Assembly: GCF_021602585.1 (NCBI RefSeq)
Contig: NZ_BQIP01000002.1
Span: 124,001 to 188,000, forward strand
From: Pseudomonas faucium
GTDB lineage: Bacteria; Pseudomonadota; Gammaproteobacteria; Pseudomonadales; Pseudomonadaceae
DNA: 64,000 nt
Direction: 5' to 3'
The notes under the pieces are model-generated. The model was not told where the DNA came from. It saw only the letters and a program-made list of their open reading frames with translations, and did no database searches. The stretch's first letter is position 1. Every line of letters begins with the position of its first letter. Of the stretch, positions 26,422-35,623 are shown in pieces. The translations under genes were made by a program, and so were the position numbers.

Positions 26422-28170
26422 ATGACTACCTCCACTAGCTTCGATACCGACGTACTGGTGATCGGCACTGGCCCAGCTGGTGCAACTACTGCCTTGGCGC
26501 TCGCCACCTACGGTGTGCGGGTCAAAATGGTCACCATGTTCAATTGGCTGGCGAACTCGCCGCGAGCCCATATCACGAACCAGCGCGCCATGGAGGTCGT
26601 GCGTGATCTTGGGTTGGAAGAGGAAGTCATCAGAGCAGCCACACCTTGGGAGCAGATGGGTGATACGCTTTTCACCACCAGCCTAGCCGGTGAAGAAATC
26701 GCACGTATGCGCACCTGGGGTACTGGCGACAAACGCAAGGGCGACTATGTCCAAGGCAGCCCATGCACCATGCTGGATCTCATCCAGCCCGAGATGGAAT
26801 CAATCCTTCTCAAGCATGCCGCGATCCGCGGTGCTCAACTCAGCTTCAACACCGAGTATCTGAGCCATGTGCAAGATGCCGAAGGTGTGACTGCTCGCAT
26901 GAAAGACGTTTTGACCGGTGTCGAATACGAAGTCCGAGCGAAGTACCTGGTGGGCGCCGATGGAGCTAACTCCAAAGTAGCTAAAGACATTGATCTACCG
27001 ATTGTGGGCGAGATGGCCAGGGCCGGAACCGCATACGTAATCTTCAACGCAGACCTGAGCAAGTACGTCGAACACCGGCCGAGCATCCTGCAGTGGATCG
27101 CAACTCCAGAAGCTGGTTTTGGCGAAATCGGGATGGGCTTGCTGCGCGCCATTCGCCCATGGGACCAGTGGATTGCCGGCTGGGGCTTCGACATGGCCAA
27201 AGGCGCCCCCGATCTGTCACCAGAAGCAGTTTTGGAGAAAATCCGACTCTTGGTCGGCGATCCTAAATTGGAAGTCCAGGTTGAGCGTATGTCGACCTGG
27301 TATGTAAACCAGGCGCATGCCACCGAATACTCCCGTGGTCGCGTGTTCTGTGCCGGCGACGCTGTCCACCGTCACCCGCCATCCAGCGGTCTGGGCTCCA
27401 ATACATGCATGCAGGACGGTTTCAACCTCGCCTGGAAACTGGCTTACGTCCTCAAAGGATTCGCCAATCCGAATCTACTGGAAAGCTACACCGCAGAGCG
27501 CGCTCCGGTGGGCAAGCAGATCGTGGCTCGTGCCAACCAGTCTCGTAAGGACTATGCCCTGCTGAAAGAGTGCTTCAACTTCGGCAATGGCGTGGACACC
27601 ATCGCCAAACTGCTTGATCGCATGCGCGACCCGAGCCCGACGGGTGTAGAAGTTCGCATGAACCTGCAGAAAGCGTTGGAAATCAAGAGTCGCGAGTTTA
27701 ACGCTCAAGGCGTCGAGCTGAACCAGCGTTACGTGTCTTCTGCCGTTAAGCCGGACCCAAGAGACGGTGTGGAACTCTGGGCCCGGGACAAAGAACTTTA
27801 CCTACAGGCCACCACTCGCCCAGGTGCCAAGCTTCCTCACGCCTGGCTGGTTAACGAGAACGGGCACCGAATTTCTACACTCGATGTCGTGGGTAAAGGG
27901 CAAATGACCCTTATCACAGGCCTTGCCGGTCAGGCTTGGGTGGCTGCTGCAGAAGGCTTGAATCAGCCATTCCTGAAAACCGTTGTCACAGGCGCAAAAG
28001 GTACTGCGGACCTTTACTGCGATTGGCAATCGATTCGTGAAACTCACGAGGCAGGTGCGCTTCTGGTTCGACCTGATGGCTATGTTGCCTGGCGGCACAG
28101 CAATGCTGTTTGGTCTACCGACGAGGCCACCGCAGAACTGCAGCAGGCGCTCCAAAGCGTCCTCGGTTAA
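26422..28170 (+). CDS. FAD-dependent aromatic-ring hydroxylase (TfdB/HbpA-like phenol 2-monooxygenase)
   Basis: A 582-residue class A flavoprotein monooxygenase. It has the FAD motif VIGTGPAGATTAL (13-25), the family motif SPRAHITNQRAMEV (46-59), the DG motif YLVGADGANS (175-184), and the second FAD motif GRVFCAGDAVHRHPPSSGLGSN near residues 304-325. Length and motifs match 2,4-dichlorophenol hydroxylase TfdB and 2-hydroxybiphenyl hydroxylase HbpA better than E. coli MhpA. It most likely adds the second hydroxyl to a phenolic acid to make MhpB's catechol substrate. It is transcribed alone, between operator copy 4 and a terminator. Confidence 0.88.
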   Translation: MTTSTSFDTDVLVIGTGPAGATTALALATYGVRVKMVTMFNWLANSPRAHITNQRAMEVVRDLGLEEEVIRAATPWEQMGDTLFTTSLAGEEIARMRTWGTGDKRKGDYVQGSPCTMLDLIQPEMESILLKHAAIRGAQLSFNTEYLSHVQDAEGVTARMKDVLTGVEYEVRAKYLVGADGANSKVAKDIDLPIVGEMARAGTAYVIFNADLSKYVEHRPSILQWIATPEAGFGEIGMGLLRAIRPWDQWIAGWGFDMAKGAPDLSPEAVLEKIRLLVGDPKLEVQVERMSTWYVNQAHATEYSRGRVFCAGDAVHRHPPSSGLGSNTCMQDGFNLAWKLAYVLKGFANPNLLESYTAERAPVGKQIVARANQSRKDYALLKECFNFGNGVDTIAKLLDRMRDPSPTGVEVRMNLQKALEIKSREFNAQGVELNQRYVSSAVKPDPRDGVELWARDKELYLQATTRPGAKLPHAWLVNENGHRISTLDVVGKGQMTLITGLAGQAWVAAAEGLNQPFLKTVVTGAKGTADLYCDWQSIRETHEAGALLVRPDGYVAWRHSNAVWSTDEATAELQQALQSVLG

Positions 28171-28181
28171 GCATTTCCTCA

Positions 28182-28214
28182 AAGGCCCGGATCTAGACCG
28201 GGCCTTCTTTTTAT
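28182..28214 (+). terminator. Rho-independent terminator of the hydroxylase gene
   Basis: The stem AAGGCCCGG/CCGGGCCTT (28182-28206) is followed by a T-rich tail. It starts 12 bases after the hydroxylase stop. Confidence 0.9.
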
Positions 28215-28367
28215 TTGCCTCAACAGCGTAGGAGCCCACTCGGCCCTTGCGCTGCAAACGCTAGAAACAGAAAACCAACCGATAAAGGTCCCTGGGTAGA
28301 GCGGCGCACCTGCTCCTACGCCTCACTCTATGGACCCAAACTGCCTCGAGTGCGATGAGGGTGAAAT

Positions 28368-30011
28368 ATGGCTAAGGCCGCTGATGTCGTTGTGCAATGC
28401 CTGGAAAACGAAGGTGTCGAGTATGTGTTCGGCATTCCTGGTGAGGAAAACCTCGACTTGCTGGAATCCCTGCGCAAGTCGAAGATCAAGCTGGTACTGA
28501 CCCGCCACGAGCAGTCCGCGGGCTTCATGGCCGCCACCTATGGCCGCCTGACCGGCAAGACCGGCGTCAGCCTGTCGACCCTGGGCCCTGGCGCAACCAA
28601 CCTGGTGACCGCCAGTGCGTACGCCTACCTGGGCGGCATGCCGATGATGATGATCACCGGCCAGAAGCCGATCAAGAAGTCCAAGCAGGGCCGCTTCCAG
28701 ATCATTGACGTGTGCGGCATGATGGACCCCATCACCAAGTACACCCACCAGTTCGCCTCGGCCGACAACATCCCGGCGCGCATGCGCGAAGCCTTCCGCC
28801 TGGCTGAAGAAGAGAAGCCGGGCGCCGTGCACCTGGAGCTGCCGGAAGACATCGCCGCCGAACAGACCGACGCCTTGCCGATCCCGCGCAGCCTGCACCG
28901 TCGCCCGCTGGCCGAGCACGTGGCCATCGAGGCCGCTGTAGAAAAACTGCAGAAGGCCCGCAGCCCGATCCTGGTGATCGGCGCCGGCGCCAATCGCAAG
29001 ATGACCGCCAATGTCCTCAAGCAGCTGATCGACAAGACCGGCATCCCGTTCATCACCACGCAGATGGGTAAAGGCGTGGTCGACGAGCGGCACCCGCGCT
29101 TCCTGGGCAACGCCGCGCTGTCGTCCGGTGATTTCGTTCACCGCGCCATCGAAGCCGCCGATCTGATCATCAACATCGGCCACGACGTGATCGAGAAACC
29201 GCCATTCTTCATGGTCCGTGGCGGCACCGAAGTCATCCACATCAGCTTCCGCTCCGCCGAAGTCGATGCCGTGTACTTCCCGCAGGTCGAAGTGATCGGC
29301 GACATTGCCAACGCCGTGTGGCAGATCAGCGAAGCGCTGAACGACACTTCGCACTGGGACTTCGGCCGCCTGATGGCGATTCGTGAAGCCAATGAAGCGC
29401 AGATCGCCGAAGGCGCCGACGACGACCGCTTCCCGGTCTACCCGCAGCGCCTGGTGGCCGACATCCGTCGCGTACTGCCGTCCGAAGGCATCGTGGCCCT
29501 GGACAACGGCATCTACAAGATATGGTTCGCCCGCAACTACAAGGCGCACAAGCCAAACACCGTGCTGTTGGATAATGCCCTCGCGACTATGGGCGCCGGC
29601 CTGCCATCGGCCATGGCCGCGCACTTGGTGTACCCGGACCGCCCGGTGATTTCCGTGTGCGGCGATGGCGGTTTCATGATGAATAGCCAAGAGCTGGAAA
29701 CCGCTGTGCGCCTGGACATGCACATTACCGTGGTGATCTTGCGTGACGACGGCTACGGCATGATCCGCTGGAAGCAGGCCAATATGGGCTTCACCGACTA
29801 TGGCCTAGACTACGGCAACCCGGACTTCGTCAAGTACGCCGAAGCCTACGGTGCCCACGGTCACCGGGTGGAAAGCGCGGATGCCTTGCTGCCACTGCTC
29901 GATCACTGCATCGCCAACCCGGGCGTGCATGTAATCGATTGCCCGATCGATTACAGCGAGAATGATCGCATCCTGAACACCGACCTTCGAGAGCGTGCAT
30001 TGGCAACCTGA
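28368..30011 (+). CDS. Acetolactate-synthase-like ThDP enzyme
   Basis: A 547-residue thiamine-diphosphate enzyme of the acetolactate synthase large-subunit family. The catalytic glutamate is E48 in TRHEQSAGFMA, and the ThDP/Mg motif starts GDGGFMMNSQELETA near residue 432. No regulatory subunit gene is nearby. The length and sequence type match the lone catabolic ALS-like proteins of P. putida. It would join two pyruvates, or pyruvate and an aldehyde; both pyruvate and acetaldehyde come from the mhp pathway, but a role there is only a guess. Its GC content and codon use look like the core genome, unlike its island neighbours. It ends at its own terminator. Confidence 0.83.
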   Translation: MAKAADVVVQCLENEGVEYVFGIPGEENLDLLESLRKSKIKLVLTRHEQSAGFMAATYGRLTGKTGVSLSTLGPGATNLVTASAYAYLGGMPMMMITGQKPIKKSKQGRFQIIDVCGMMDPITKYTHQFASADNIPARMREAFRLAEEEKPGAVHLELPEDIAAEQTDALPIPRSLHRRPLAEHVAIEAAVEKLQKARSPILVIGAGANRKMTANVLKQLIDKTGIPFITTQMGKGVVDERHPRFLGNAALSSGDFVHRAIEAADLIINIGHDVIEKPPFFMVRGGTEVIHISFRSAEVDAVYFPQVEVIGDIANAVWQISEALNDTSHWDFGRLMAIREANEAQIAEGADDDRFPVYPQRLVADIRRVLPSEGIVALDNGIYKIWFARNYKAHKPNTVLLDNALATMGAGLPSAMAAHLVYPDRPVISVCGDGGFMMNSQELETAVRLDMHITVVILRDDGYGMIRWKQANMGFTDYGLDYGNPDFVKYAEAYGAHGHRVESADALLPLLDHCIANPGVHVIDCPIDYSENDRILNTDLRERALAT

Positions 30012-30032
30012 TAGACCGAGGCCCAATAGCTC

Positions 30033-30067
30033 AATACCTAGGCATTTACGGGTGCCTAGGTATTTTT
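30033..30067 (+). terminator. Rho-independent terminator of the ALS-like gene
   Basis: A perfect 12-bp stem AATACCTAGGCA/TGCCTAGGTATT (30033-30044 and 30053-30064) is followed by TTT. Confidence 0.88.
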
Positions 30068-30307
30068 AGACGCATCGTCACTTGTGCATCGAACGAGGCA
30101 TTTCTCCGAACCGCTGCTCCTAGCCAGAGGCAAGCGGACCGAGCGGGTAATAGCGCCCATGGCAAGAGCTATGACTCTCTGTGGCCGGCCCGAGTACGTG
30201 AGCATGACCAACCAACAAACATGCCTTACATTGACTCACTCTGACTGCAACAGATTTTTAAAGCTTGGAGTATACTCGGCTGAACAAAACCTTGTAGGAA
30301 CTAGAAG

Positions 30308-31291
30308 ATGAAGTTCGCAGCTTTCGACCTATCTCGCAATGGTGTTGGCTTCTATCTAGCAGCATTGCCTGCCAGCCAGCTTTTCCAAATTTCCCGCGTA
30401 GAGCGCATCAGCGAGAATCCAGAAGAGGGCTTCCAGCGGCAACTGGACGTACCTAAATCGAGAAAAATTGCGGCATATCTTCGAGAAAAAGTCATCCCCG
30501 GCGCGATTATCCTAAGCGCTCAGCAAGACACAGACGTAACCTATCATCGAGACTCAAGTGAGCTGGAGCTGAAAAATCCTGACCGCTCACTTCTGGTTAT
30601 TGATGGCCAGCATCGCCTCTATGGCGCTCATTTTTTGGCGAGCGAATATGGAGATGATATTCTTCTACCCGTCTGCATCTTAACCGACCTCTCGCTGCTT
30701 GCTGAAGTTCAATATTTTATTGATATTAACTCTACACAGAAAGGTGTTCCAAAGACGCTACGAATAGAACTAACAAAGTTCTTAGTCGAACAGGGATCGA
30801 TTGAGCAGACTCGACTTCGGCTATTCAAAGAGCTTAATTCTGACCCTGAGTCAGTTCTATTCGGAAAGCTCAGCGCAGAGCAGCGCGGCCCTGGCTACCT
30901 CTCCCATGTACCATTTGAAATTGCCATCAACAAAGTACTGGATCTTCCTCGGCTAAAAGGAATGCAGTATGAGGAGCAAAAAGCGCTGATTTCAAACTAC
31001 TTGTACGGAGTTGACCACAACCTAAAAGAAGCCAACGTTCCTAACAAGCTGACACAGTCAGCATTTTTCCAAGCGGTTTTCCGGGTGTTTAATAGCTTTT
31101 GCGAGCAGGCATTGATTACCGGTCAAAACTACAAAAAAGAGACTTTCGTTAAGGTTTTTGAGTGCCTGAACAAGATCGACTTTGAACTGCATTCCGGCAC
31201 AAACGAAGACGCCATCAGCCGACTAGAGAAAGACTTGTTGGATAAGCTGGAGATCTCCCGATACTCGACCATGGCAAAATCTCTATTCTAA
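30308..31291 (+). CDS. DGQHR-domain protein (DndB-like)
   Basis: A 327-residue protein with the DGQHR motif at residues 99-103 (LLVIDGQHRLYGAHF). The surrounding fold is of the DndB type: PKSRKIAAYLRE before the motif and ILTDLSLLAEVQYFIDINSTQKGVPKTLR after it. DGQHR proteins include DndB, the regulator of DNA phosphorothioation, and many unassigned proteins on mobile islands, several near restriction or defence genes. No dnd modification genes are present here. The stop overlaps the next gene's ATG by one base, so the two are translated together. AT content is clearly higher than in the flanking genes. Confidence 0.82.
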   Translation: MKFAAFDLSRNGVGFYLAALPASQLFQISRVERISENPEEGFQRQLDVPKSRKIAAYLREKVIPGAIILSAQQDTDVTYHRDSSELELKNPDRSLLVIDGQHRLYGAHFLASEYGDDILLPVCILTDLSLLAEVQYFIDINSTQKGVPKTLRIELTKFLVEQGSIEQTRLRLFKELNSDPESVLFGKLSAEQRGPGYLSHVPFEIAINKVLDLPRLKGMQYEEQKALISNYLYGVDHNLKEANVPNKLTQSAFFQAVFRVFNSFCEQALITGQNYKKETFVKVFECLNKIDFELHSGTNEDAISRLEKDLLDKLEISRYSTMAKSLF

Positions 31292-32205
31292 TGAAACTAA
31301 TCAGCCACCTTGAAGACAACTGTGTTGCTGTAATTGCCCGTCTCGCAGAGATTTCGCAGAGGACTGATTATTCCAGCATCACTTACAATGACGGGCTTAA
31401 ATACTCCATACTGTATGACCCTCTAGTTGAGGTCACAGTCGAAACGCCAACCAGCTTCTCCATATCTGAAAGAATAGATGGCGACCTTATTCTAGAGGGC
31501 CCATCAATATGTGAAGGCAGGCTTGTAGATTTCGTGCTGGGAGCAAAAAGAGTAAAAGCACAGCACGCAAACTTATTGGCAAGCAAGAATTCGAACGTAA
31601 ATACTGGCTGGTTAATTGTGACAGCCTACTACTCTGCGTTCTTTGCGGCCATTGAAATGGCCCGCCTTCATGGCTTGCTGCCTATGTCGCTCGCATCAGA
31701 GGATATTGGAGCGCTTCTGTCAAAAATGACTGGACCTTCTAATTTAGTTCAACAATTCTCCGACTCCCCGCCGCAGAACTTTATCGGAGAAATATCGGGC
31801 AATAAAATAGTTTATCGATCAAGCGGCGCAAAACCTCATGTTGCCGCATGGGACCAAGTCAGAAAACATGTGCTTAAGGGGGTCGTAGATAAGACCGGCT
31901 GGATAGAGGCAGCGATTTTGATGTATTTCTTATCAGGAGAGAGGAGTTGGAAGCACCCTAGTGAACTCCGCAATGACTGGAACTACAAGCGCGCAGATTT
32001 ATTTATCAAAAACAACCGAGGCATACAGTTCAGAAAGCTTATAGGCAATGCGGACGGCGGACAAAAATGGCTGATGCAGATCAAACATGCCGATGAAGAA
32101 AATCAAATCAGCATTCTCGCGACGTTAGCCGAAACTCTTTGCACGCCAATCACTAAATCTCTGGAGCGCGTGCGCAACTCTGGGATCATGGAGAGAAGCT
32201 TCTAA
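31291..32205 (+). CDS. Unknown protein with HEPN-like segment, partner of the DGQHR gene
   Basis: A 304-residue protein of unrecognised family. Residues 107-128 (WLIVTAYYSAFFAAIEMARL) resemble the central helix of HEPN-type helical bundles, which commonly read AYYAAFxAA. Two further charged helical regions follow, including RNDWNYKRADLFI. No signal peptide or membrane segment is seen. It starts within the stop codon of the DGQHR gene and is convergent with the AraC gene 17 bases downstream. A role as effector (RNase) or DNA-binding partner is possible but unproven. Confidence 0.65.
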   Translation: MKLISHLEDNCVAVIARLAEISQRTDYSSITYNDGLKYSILYDPLVEVTVETPTSFSISERIDGDLILEGPSICEGRLVDFVLGAKRVKAQHANLLASKNSNVNTGWLIVTAYYSAFFAAIEMARLHGLLPMSLASEDIGALLSKMTGPSNLVQQFSDSPPQNFIGEISGNKIVYRSSGAKPHVAAWDQVRKHVLKGVVDKTGWIEAAILMYFLSGERSWKHPSELRNDWNYKRADLFIKNNRGIQFRKLIGNADGGQKWLMQIKHADEENQISILATLAETLCTPITKSLERVRNSGIMERSF

Positions 32206-32222
32206 AAATTTCGGCCACCGGC

Positions 32223-33221
32223 TCACCGGCGCCTCACTGTAGCTGAGGGTGATTCTCCGAATCTCTGTTTGTACTCCGCGGAAAAACGACCTAAATGGGT
32301 AAAGCCCCATTTCAATGCTATAGACGACACCTGAAGGCCCGTTAAACTCTTAGTTTCCAGCTCTATTCGAATGCGCTGTAGACGAATCTCCTTCAAGTAC
32401 TGCATCGGTGATAATCCGCGGAAGCGTAGAAAGCTCAGCTGGACTGTTCTAGCAGTCACGCCAGCGTACCGTGCAATCTGCGAGATTGTGAGGGGCTCCT
32501 GAGCGTGCTCTTCCATAAACGCCTCAACTTTCCGAACAACCGCAGGCACTACCATTTTTTCGGATGACTCTCGTAGCGCCTGGCTGTGGTTGCTTTCATG
32601 AAACTCGAGCAAAGAAGAAGCCAGCACCTCACCAATCTGGCGTTGTAGATGCGAGGAAATTAAAGAGCTGGATGATAACTGGCTGTAAGCCCACCCCAGC
32701 GTCTGAAGCCAGTTCTGGCCAGCGGACGTATCCGTGGGCAGGTGAGGCTGAAAGTAAATGTCTTGCTTGATACTCCTCCCCAGCTGACGTTGAAGCGCGG
32801 CTTCCAGCAGCGTTCGATCAATGCGAACGAGCAGCTTGTCAGTGCCAGGGAAATGATTGAAGAAGGAGTTTCGATGGTAGTTAAAAACCGTAGCATGTCC
32901 TGGGTTGCAGCTGAGGCGCAATTGATCACTGATCACGTGCTCATGGCCTGTGAGGACCGACTGGATCAGTACGATGTCATCCAGCTTTCCTGGGTTGATG
33001 GCGATCTCCCCCCCGAATGACATTCTGGCAACCCCTGCCTCGCCGGCCGATCGATAAAAAAATCTAGCTTTAAAGTCGACTCCCTTTTTCTCAAGCCGGT
33101 TCTTGCAGAACATCCGCTCACCGCAAAGCACCGCCTCTTCTAGGTCGGACGACTCGCACACACTGAAATCAGCGAGGACCTCATCTGAAGGTATGAACGG
33201 GGCGACGTTGGGCCAGGTCAT
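32223..33221 (-). CDS. AraC-family transcriptional regulator
   Basis: A 332-residue regulator. The N-terminal 200 residues form an AraC-binding-like (OruR/FeaR-type) domain. The C-terminal double helix-turn-helix covers about residues 225-325 (ISQIARYAGVTARTVQLSFLRFRGLSPMQYL and SSIALKWGFTHLGRFSAEYKQRFGE). It is of the type that controls aromatic or alcohol catabolic genes. It is transcribed in the same direction as the adjacent dehydrogenase, 106 bases downstream of it, and is a candidate regulator of this small group. Confidence 0.88.
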   Translation of the reverse strand: MTWPNVAPFIPSDEVLADFSVCESSDLEEAVLCGERMFCKNRLEKKGVDFKARFFYRSAGEAGVARMSFGGEIAINPGKLDDIVLIQSVLTGHEHVISDQLRLSCNPGHATVFNYHRNSFFNHFPGTDKLLVRIDRTLLEAALQRQLGRSIKQDIYFQPHLPTDTSAGQNWLQTLGWAYSQLSSSSLISSHLQRQIGEVLASSLLEFHESNHSQALRESSEKMVVPAVVRKVEAFMEEHAQEPLTISQIARYAGVTARTVQLSFLRFRGLSPMQYLKEIRLQRIRIELETKSLTGLQVSSIALKWGFTHLGRFSAEYKQRFGESPSATVRRR

Positions 33222-33327
33222 GGGAAAGCCCTCAAAAACGGCAGTAAGTTATACGAGCAACCTAGCAACAAAACGGAGTCGAGAACAATGTCATGGCGAC
33301 GATCTGTGTCGTCGCCATGATCCGCCG

Positions 33328-34437
33328 TTAGTCGTGCACGATGTGGTAGTTCAAGAAGCCGCTGGCATCGGTTTGGATGTCTTCGAGGGCTTGGTTGAGC
33401 TGGTCTAATGTATAAGGCCGAGACGCCCACTGATTAGTGTCGAGCAACCCCGCTCTGATCAACGCCATCAACTCCTGCGCTTCTGCGGTGGTGAACCACA
33501 ATGAGCCGATGTACTGAAGCTGGGTACACATGAACGGGTGTGGATCGATAGGAATAGGTCCGCTTACACCGCCGATCTGCACGATTTTTCCTCCCGACTT
33601 GACGGCATTCATCGACGAAACAGAAAGCTCCGCGGGAGCTTTCGCGCCGAGCGTATCAACGACCGCATCAACTCCTAACGGAGCCATTTCGCGGATGCTG
33701 TAACGCAAATCGGTACTCGTAATCTGCAGGGTACGAATGCGCTTTGGGGCCAATTGTCGAAGCCGTTCGAGTACACTCCCATCTCGTGCAGCCACGATGA
33801 TGTCTGTCACGCCCATCGCTACTGCGGCAAGCGTCGCACCGATACCCAGGGTTCCAGAAGCTCCCAGTACCAGCAAGCTCTTACCTGGCGTGAGTTCGAG
33901 CTTTTTCAACGCAGAGTAAGCAGTACATAGGTATCCAAGGCGCGTGGCTACTGCGAACGGCAAATCATCAGCCAAAGTGATCAGGTTGCGCGCAGGTGCA
34001 CGGAGATATTGGGCGTACCCTGCATGACGATACTCGCGAAATACCTCTTTCGAGAGCGGGCTAAATCCAAAATAACCCATGAAGGTGTAGCTCGCGCATC
34101 GCGTCGGAAGGCCGGCCAGGCACTGTTTGCAGCCACCGCAACTCAGTCCTGGATTAACATAGACCCGGTCACCTTCCTTGAAATCTTTCACAGAGCGCCC
34201 AACCGATACCACAGTACCTGCGGCATCCAACCCGAACACAGCAGGCAAGTCAGGAAGAGGTAGGAAAGGGTACCACTCAGGGAAATTTGTGACGACGTTA
34301 CGCAGATTTGGGATAACGCCACAGGCGGCGGTTTTGACCAGGACGTCATGCTCGCCAACTTCAGGAAGCGGAATTTCGTCCACGGTAAATTTGCCACCAA
34401 CTTTGTGGAGGCGAGCAGCCAACATCGTACCTGGCAT
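33328..34437 (-). CDS. Second medium-chain dehydrogenase lacking catalytic zinc ligands
   Basis: A 369-residue MDR protein related to the one at 14989 (shared NLRNV, LPAVxGLDAAG, RVYVNPGxSCG, GYFGF and IGSLWFT). The structural-zinc cysteines C100, C103, C106 and C114 are intact. As in its relative, the catalytic Cys and His-Glu positions are replaced (ACGVIPNL, GLDAAG). The start at 34437 is chosen because GAGGG lies 9 bases before it; the frame is open further upstream. It sits between the AraC and LysR genes, whose products may control it. Confidence 0.78.
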   Translation of the reverse strand: MPGTMLAARLHKVGGKFTVDEIPLPEVGEHDVLVKTAACGVIPNLRNVVTNFPEWYPFLPLPDLPAVFGLDAAGTVVSVGRSVKDFKEGDRVYVNPGLSCGGCKQCLAGLPTRCASYTFMGYFGFSPLSKEVFREYRHAGYAQYLRAPARNLITLADDLPFAVATRLGYLCTAYSALKKLELTPGKSLLVLGASGTLGIGATLAAVAMGVTDIIVAARDGSVLERLRQLAPKRIRTLQITSTDLRYSIREMAPLGVDAVVDTLGAKAPAELSVSSMNAVKSGGKIVQIGGVSGPIPIDPHPFMCTQLQYIGSLWFTTAEAQELMALIRAGLLDTNQWASRPYTLDQLNQALEDIQTDASGFLNYHIVHD

Positions 34438-34585
34438 GAAGCAAACCCTCTTTTTTTCTTTGTCAGGGCTGTGAGGCTCTTGAAAGCCGTTGAGGTGTGA
34501 CCGGCGCATCGGCCACAGCTCCAATTATCCGCTCGGCTTCGAGCGTGACTATCCAAGCCCAGTAGCCGCTATCCAGATAACGAAA

Positions 34586-35521
34586 TTATTTGGCATCGCT
34601 CGGTGAGATTTGAAGTGGTGCGGCCAGATTTTGAGCTAACTGACGCAGCCAGAGAATAGCCGCGTCAGCATCATCCCTCGGATGCCAAGCCATCATGAGT
34701 TGGAAAGGCTCGCTTTCAAATGGCAACTCAAACGTCAGGATGGCATCGTTCTGGGACTGAATAAGCATGCGAGGCATCGTACAGACCAAGTCCGTGGACA
34801 TCAGAATCCCTGGGACCATCCCGGCGGTCGGTACGGTAAGGTAGATCCTTCGGCTCATGCCGGCGGAGCGTAAATACTCATCCATATAGCCCCTAAAGCT
34901 CTCCCGCTCTGGCGATACGACAAGATGATTGAGATCACAGTACCCATCCAGGGTAAGAGGCTCGCCTCCACGAGGGTGCCCTTTGCGCTGCGCCATGACG
35001 AACTCATCGGTCCTAAGTGCCGTGCATCTCATCCCCAGAGGAACGCCGCGGCTAGAGTCGATCAGCAGATCGAAAATACCTTCCTCCATCTGCCTTCCTA
35101 TGAGCCCAGGATCAACGGCATTGAGAGACACCTGAATTTGGGTACCAGCGTGCTTGGCGATCGATGCAATCAAGGGCTCACAAATGGTGCTTAAGGCGGT
35201 ATCACAGGCGGCTATGCGGAAGACTCTCTTGTCATTCCAAGGATCGAATCCCAACTCACTCTGAATGACTGAACCGAGAGTCATCAGGGCTGCACGTAGA
35301 GGTCCCCGCAGCGCCAATGCCCGGGCGGTGGGGGTCATGCTCCGGCCTTTCTGAATCGGGACCAACAGCGGATCGCCCAGCAGTTCGCGCAAGCGAGAAA
35401 GCTGTGCAGACAACGCGGGCTGGCTGATATGAAGGCGTGATGCTGCCTTGGTCACGTTCAACTCAGCCAGTAGCGTGTCCAGCGAAACCAAAAGGTTGAG
35501 ATCAATACGCGACAGGTCCAT
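34586..35521 (-). CDS. LysR-type regulator (NahR/NodD-like)
   Basis: A 311-residue LysR protein. The N-terminal helix-turn-helix (residues 18-60, NVTKAASRLHISQPALSAQLSRLRELLGDPLLV) and effector domain (FRIAACDTALSTICEPLI) resemble the NahR/LinR/SyrM branch, which responds to aromatic compounds. It is divergent from the SDR gene at 35624 with a gap of 102 bases, the usual layout for a LysR protein and its target. The start is the ATG at 35521; a TTG two codons upstream is possible. Confidence 0.88.
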   Translation of the reverse strand: MDLSRIDLNLLVSLDTLLAELNVTKAASRLHISQPALSAQLSRLRELLGDPLLVPIQKGRSMTPTARALALRGPLRAALMTLGSVIQSELGFDPWNDKRVFRIAACDTALSTICEPLIASIAKHAGTQIQVSLNAVDPGLIGRQMEEGIFDLLIDSSRGVPLGMRCTALRTDEFVMAQRKGHPRGGEPLTLDGYCDLNHLVVSPERESFRGYMDEYLRSAGMSRRIYLTVPTAGMVPGILMSTDLVCTMPRMLIQSQNDAILTFELPFESEPFQLMMAWHPRDDADAAILWLRQLAQNLAAPLQISPSDAK

Positions 35522-35623
35522 AACCAATCCACCCCGATGATAGGTCGCATAACGATAAACAATTTCATGGATAGCTCCGCAAGATTTTAATGTTCTGGCA
35601 GACCTACGCTATGGGGATCAATC

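Noticed and set aside
30231-30276. A sigma-70 promoter for the DGQHR unit using TTGACT and TATACT
   Set aside because: The two hexamers are 34 bases apart and neither has a good partner at 16-18 bases.
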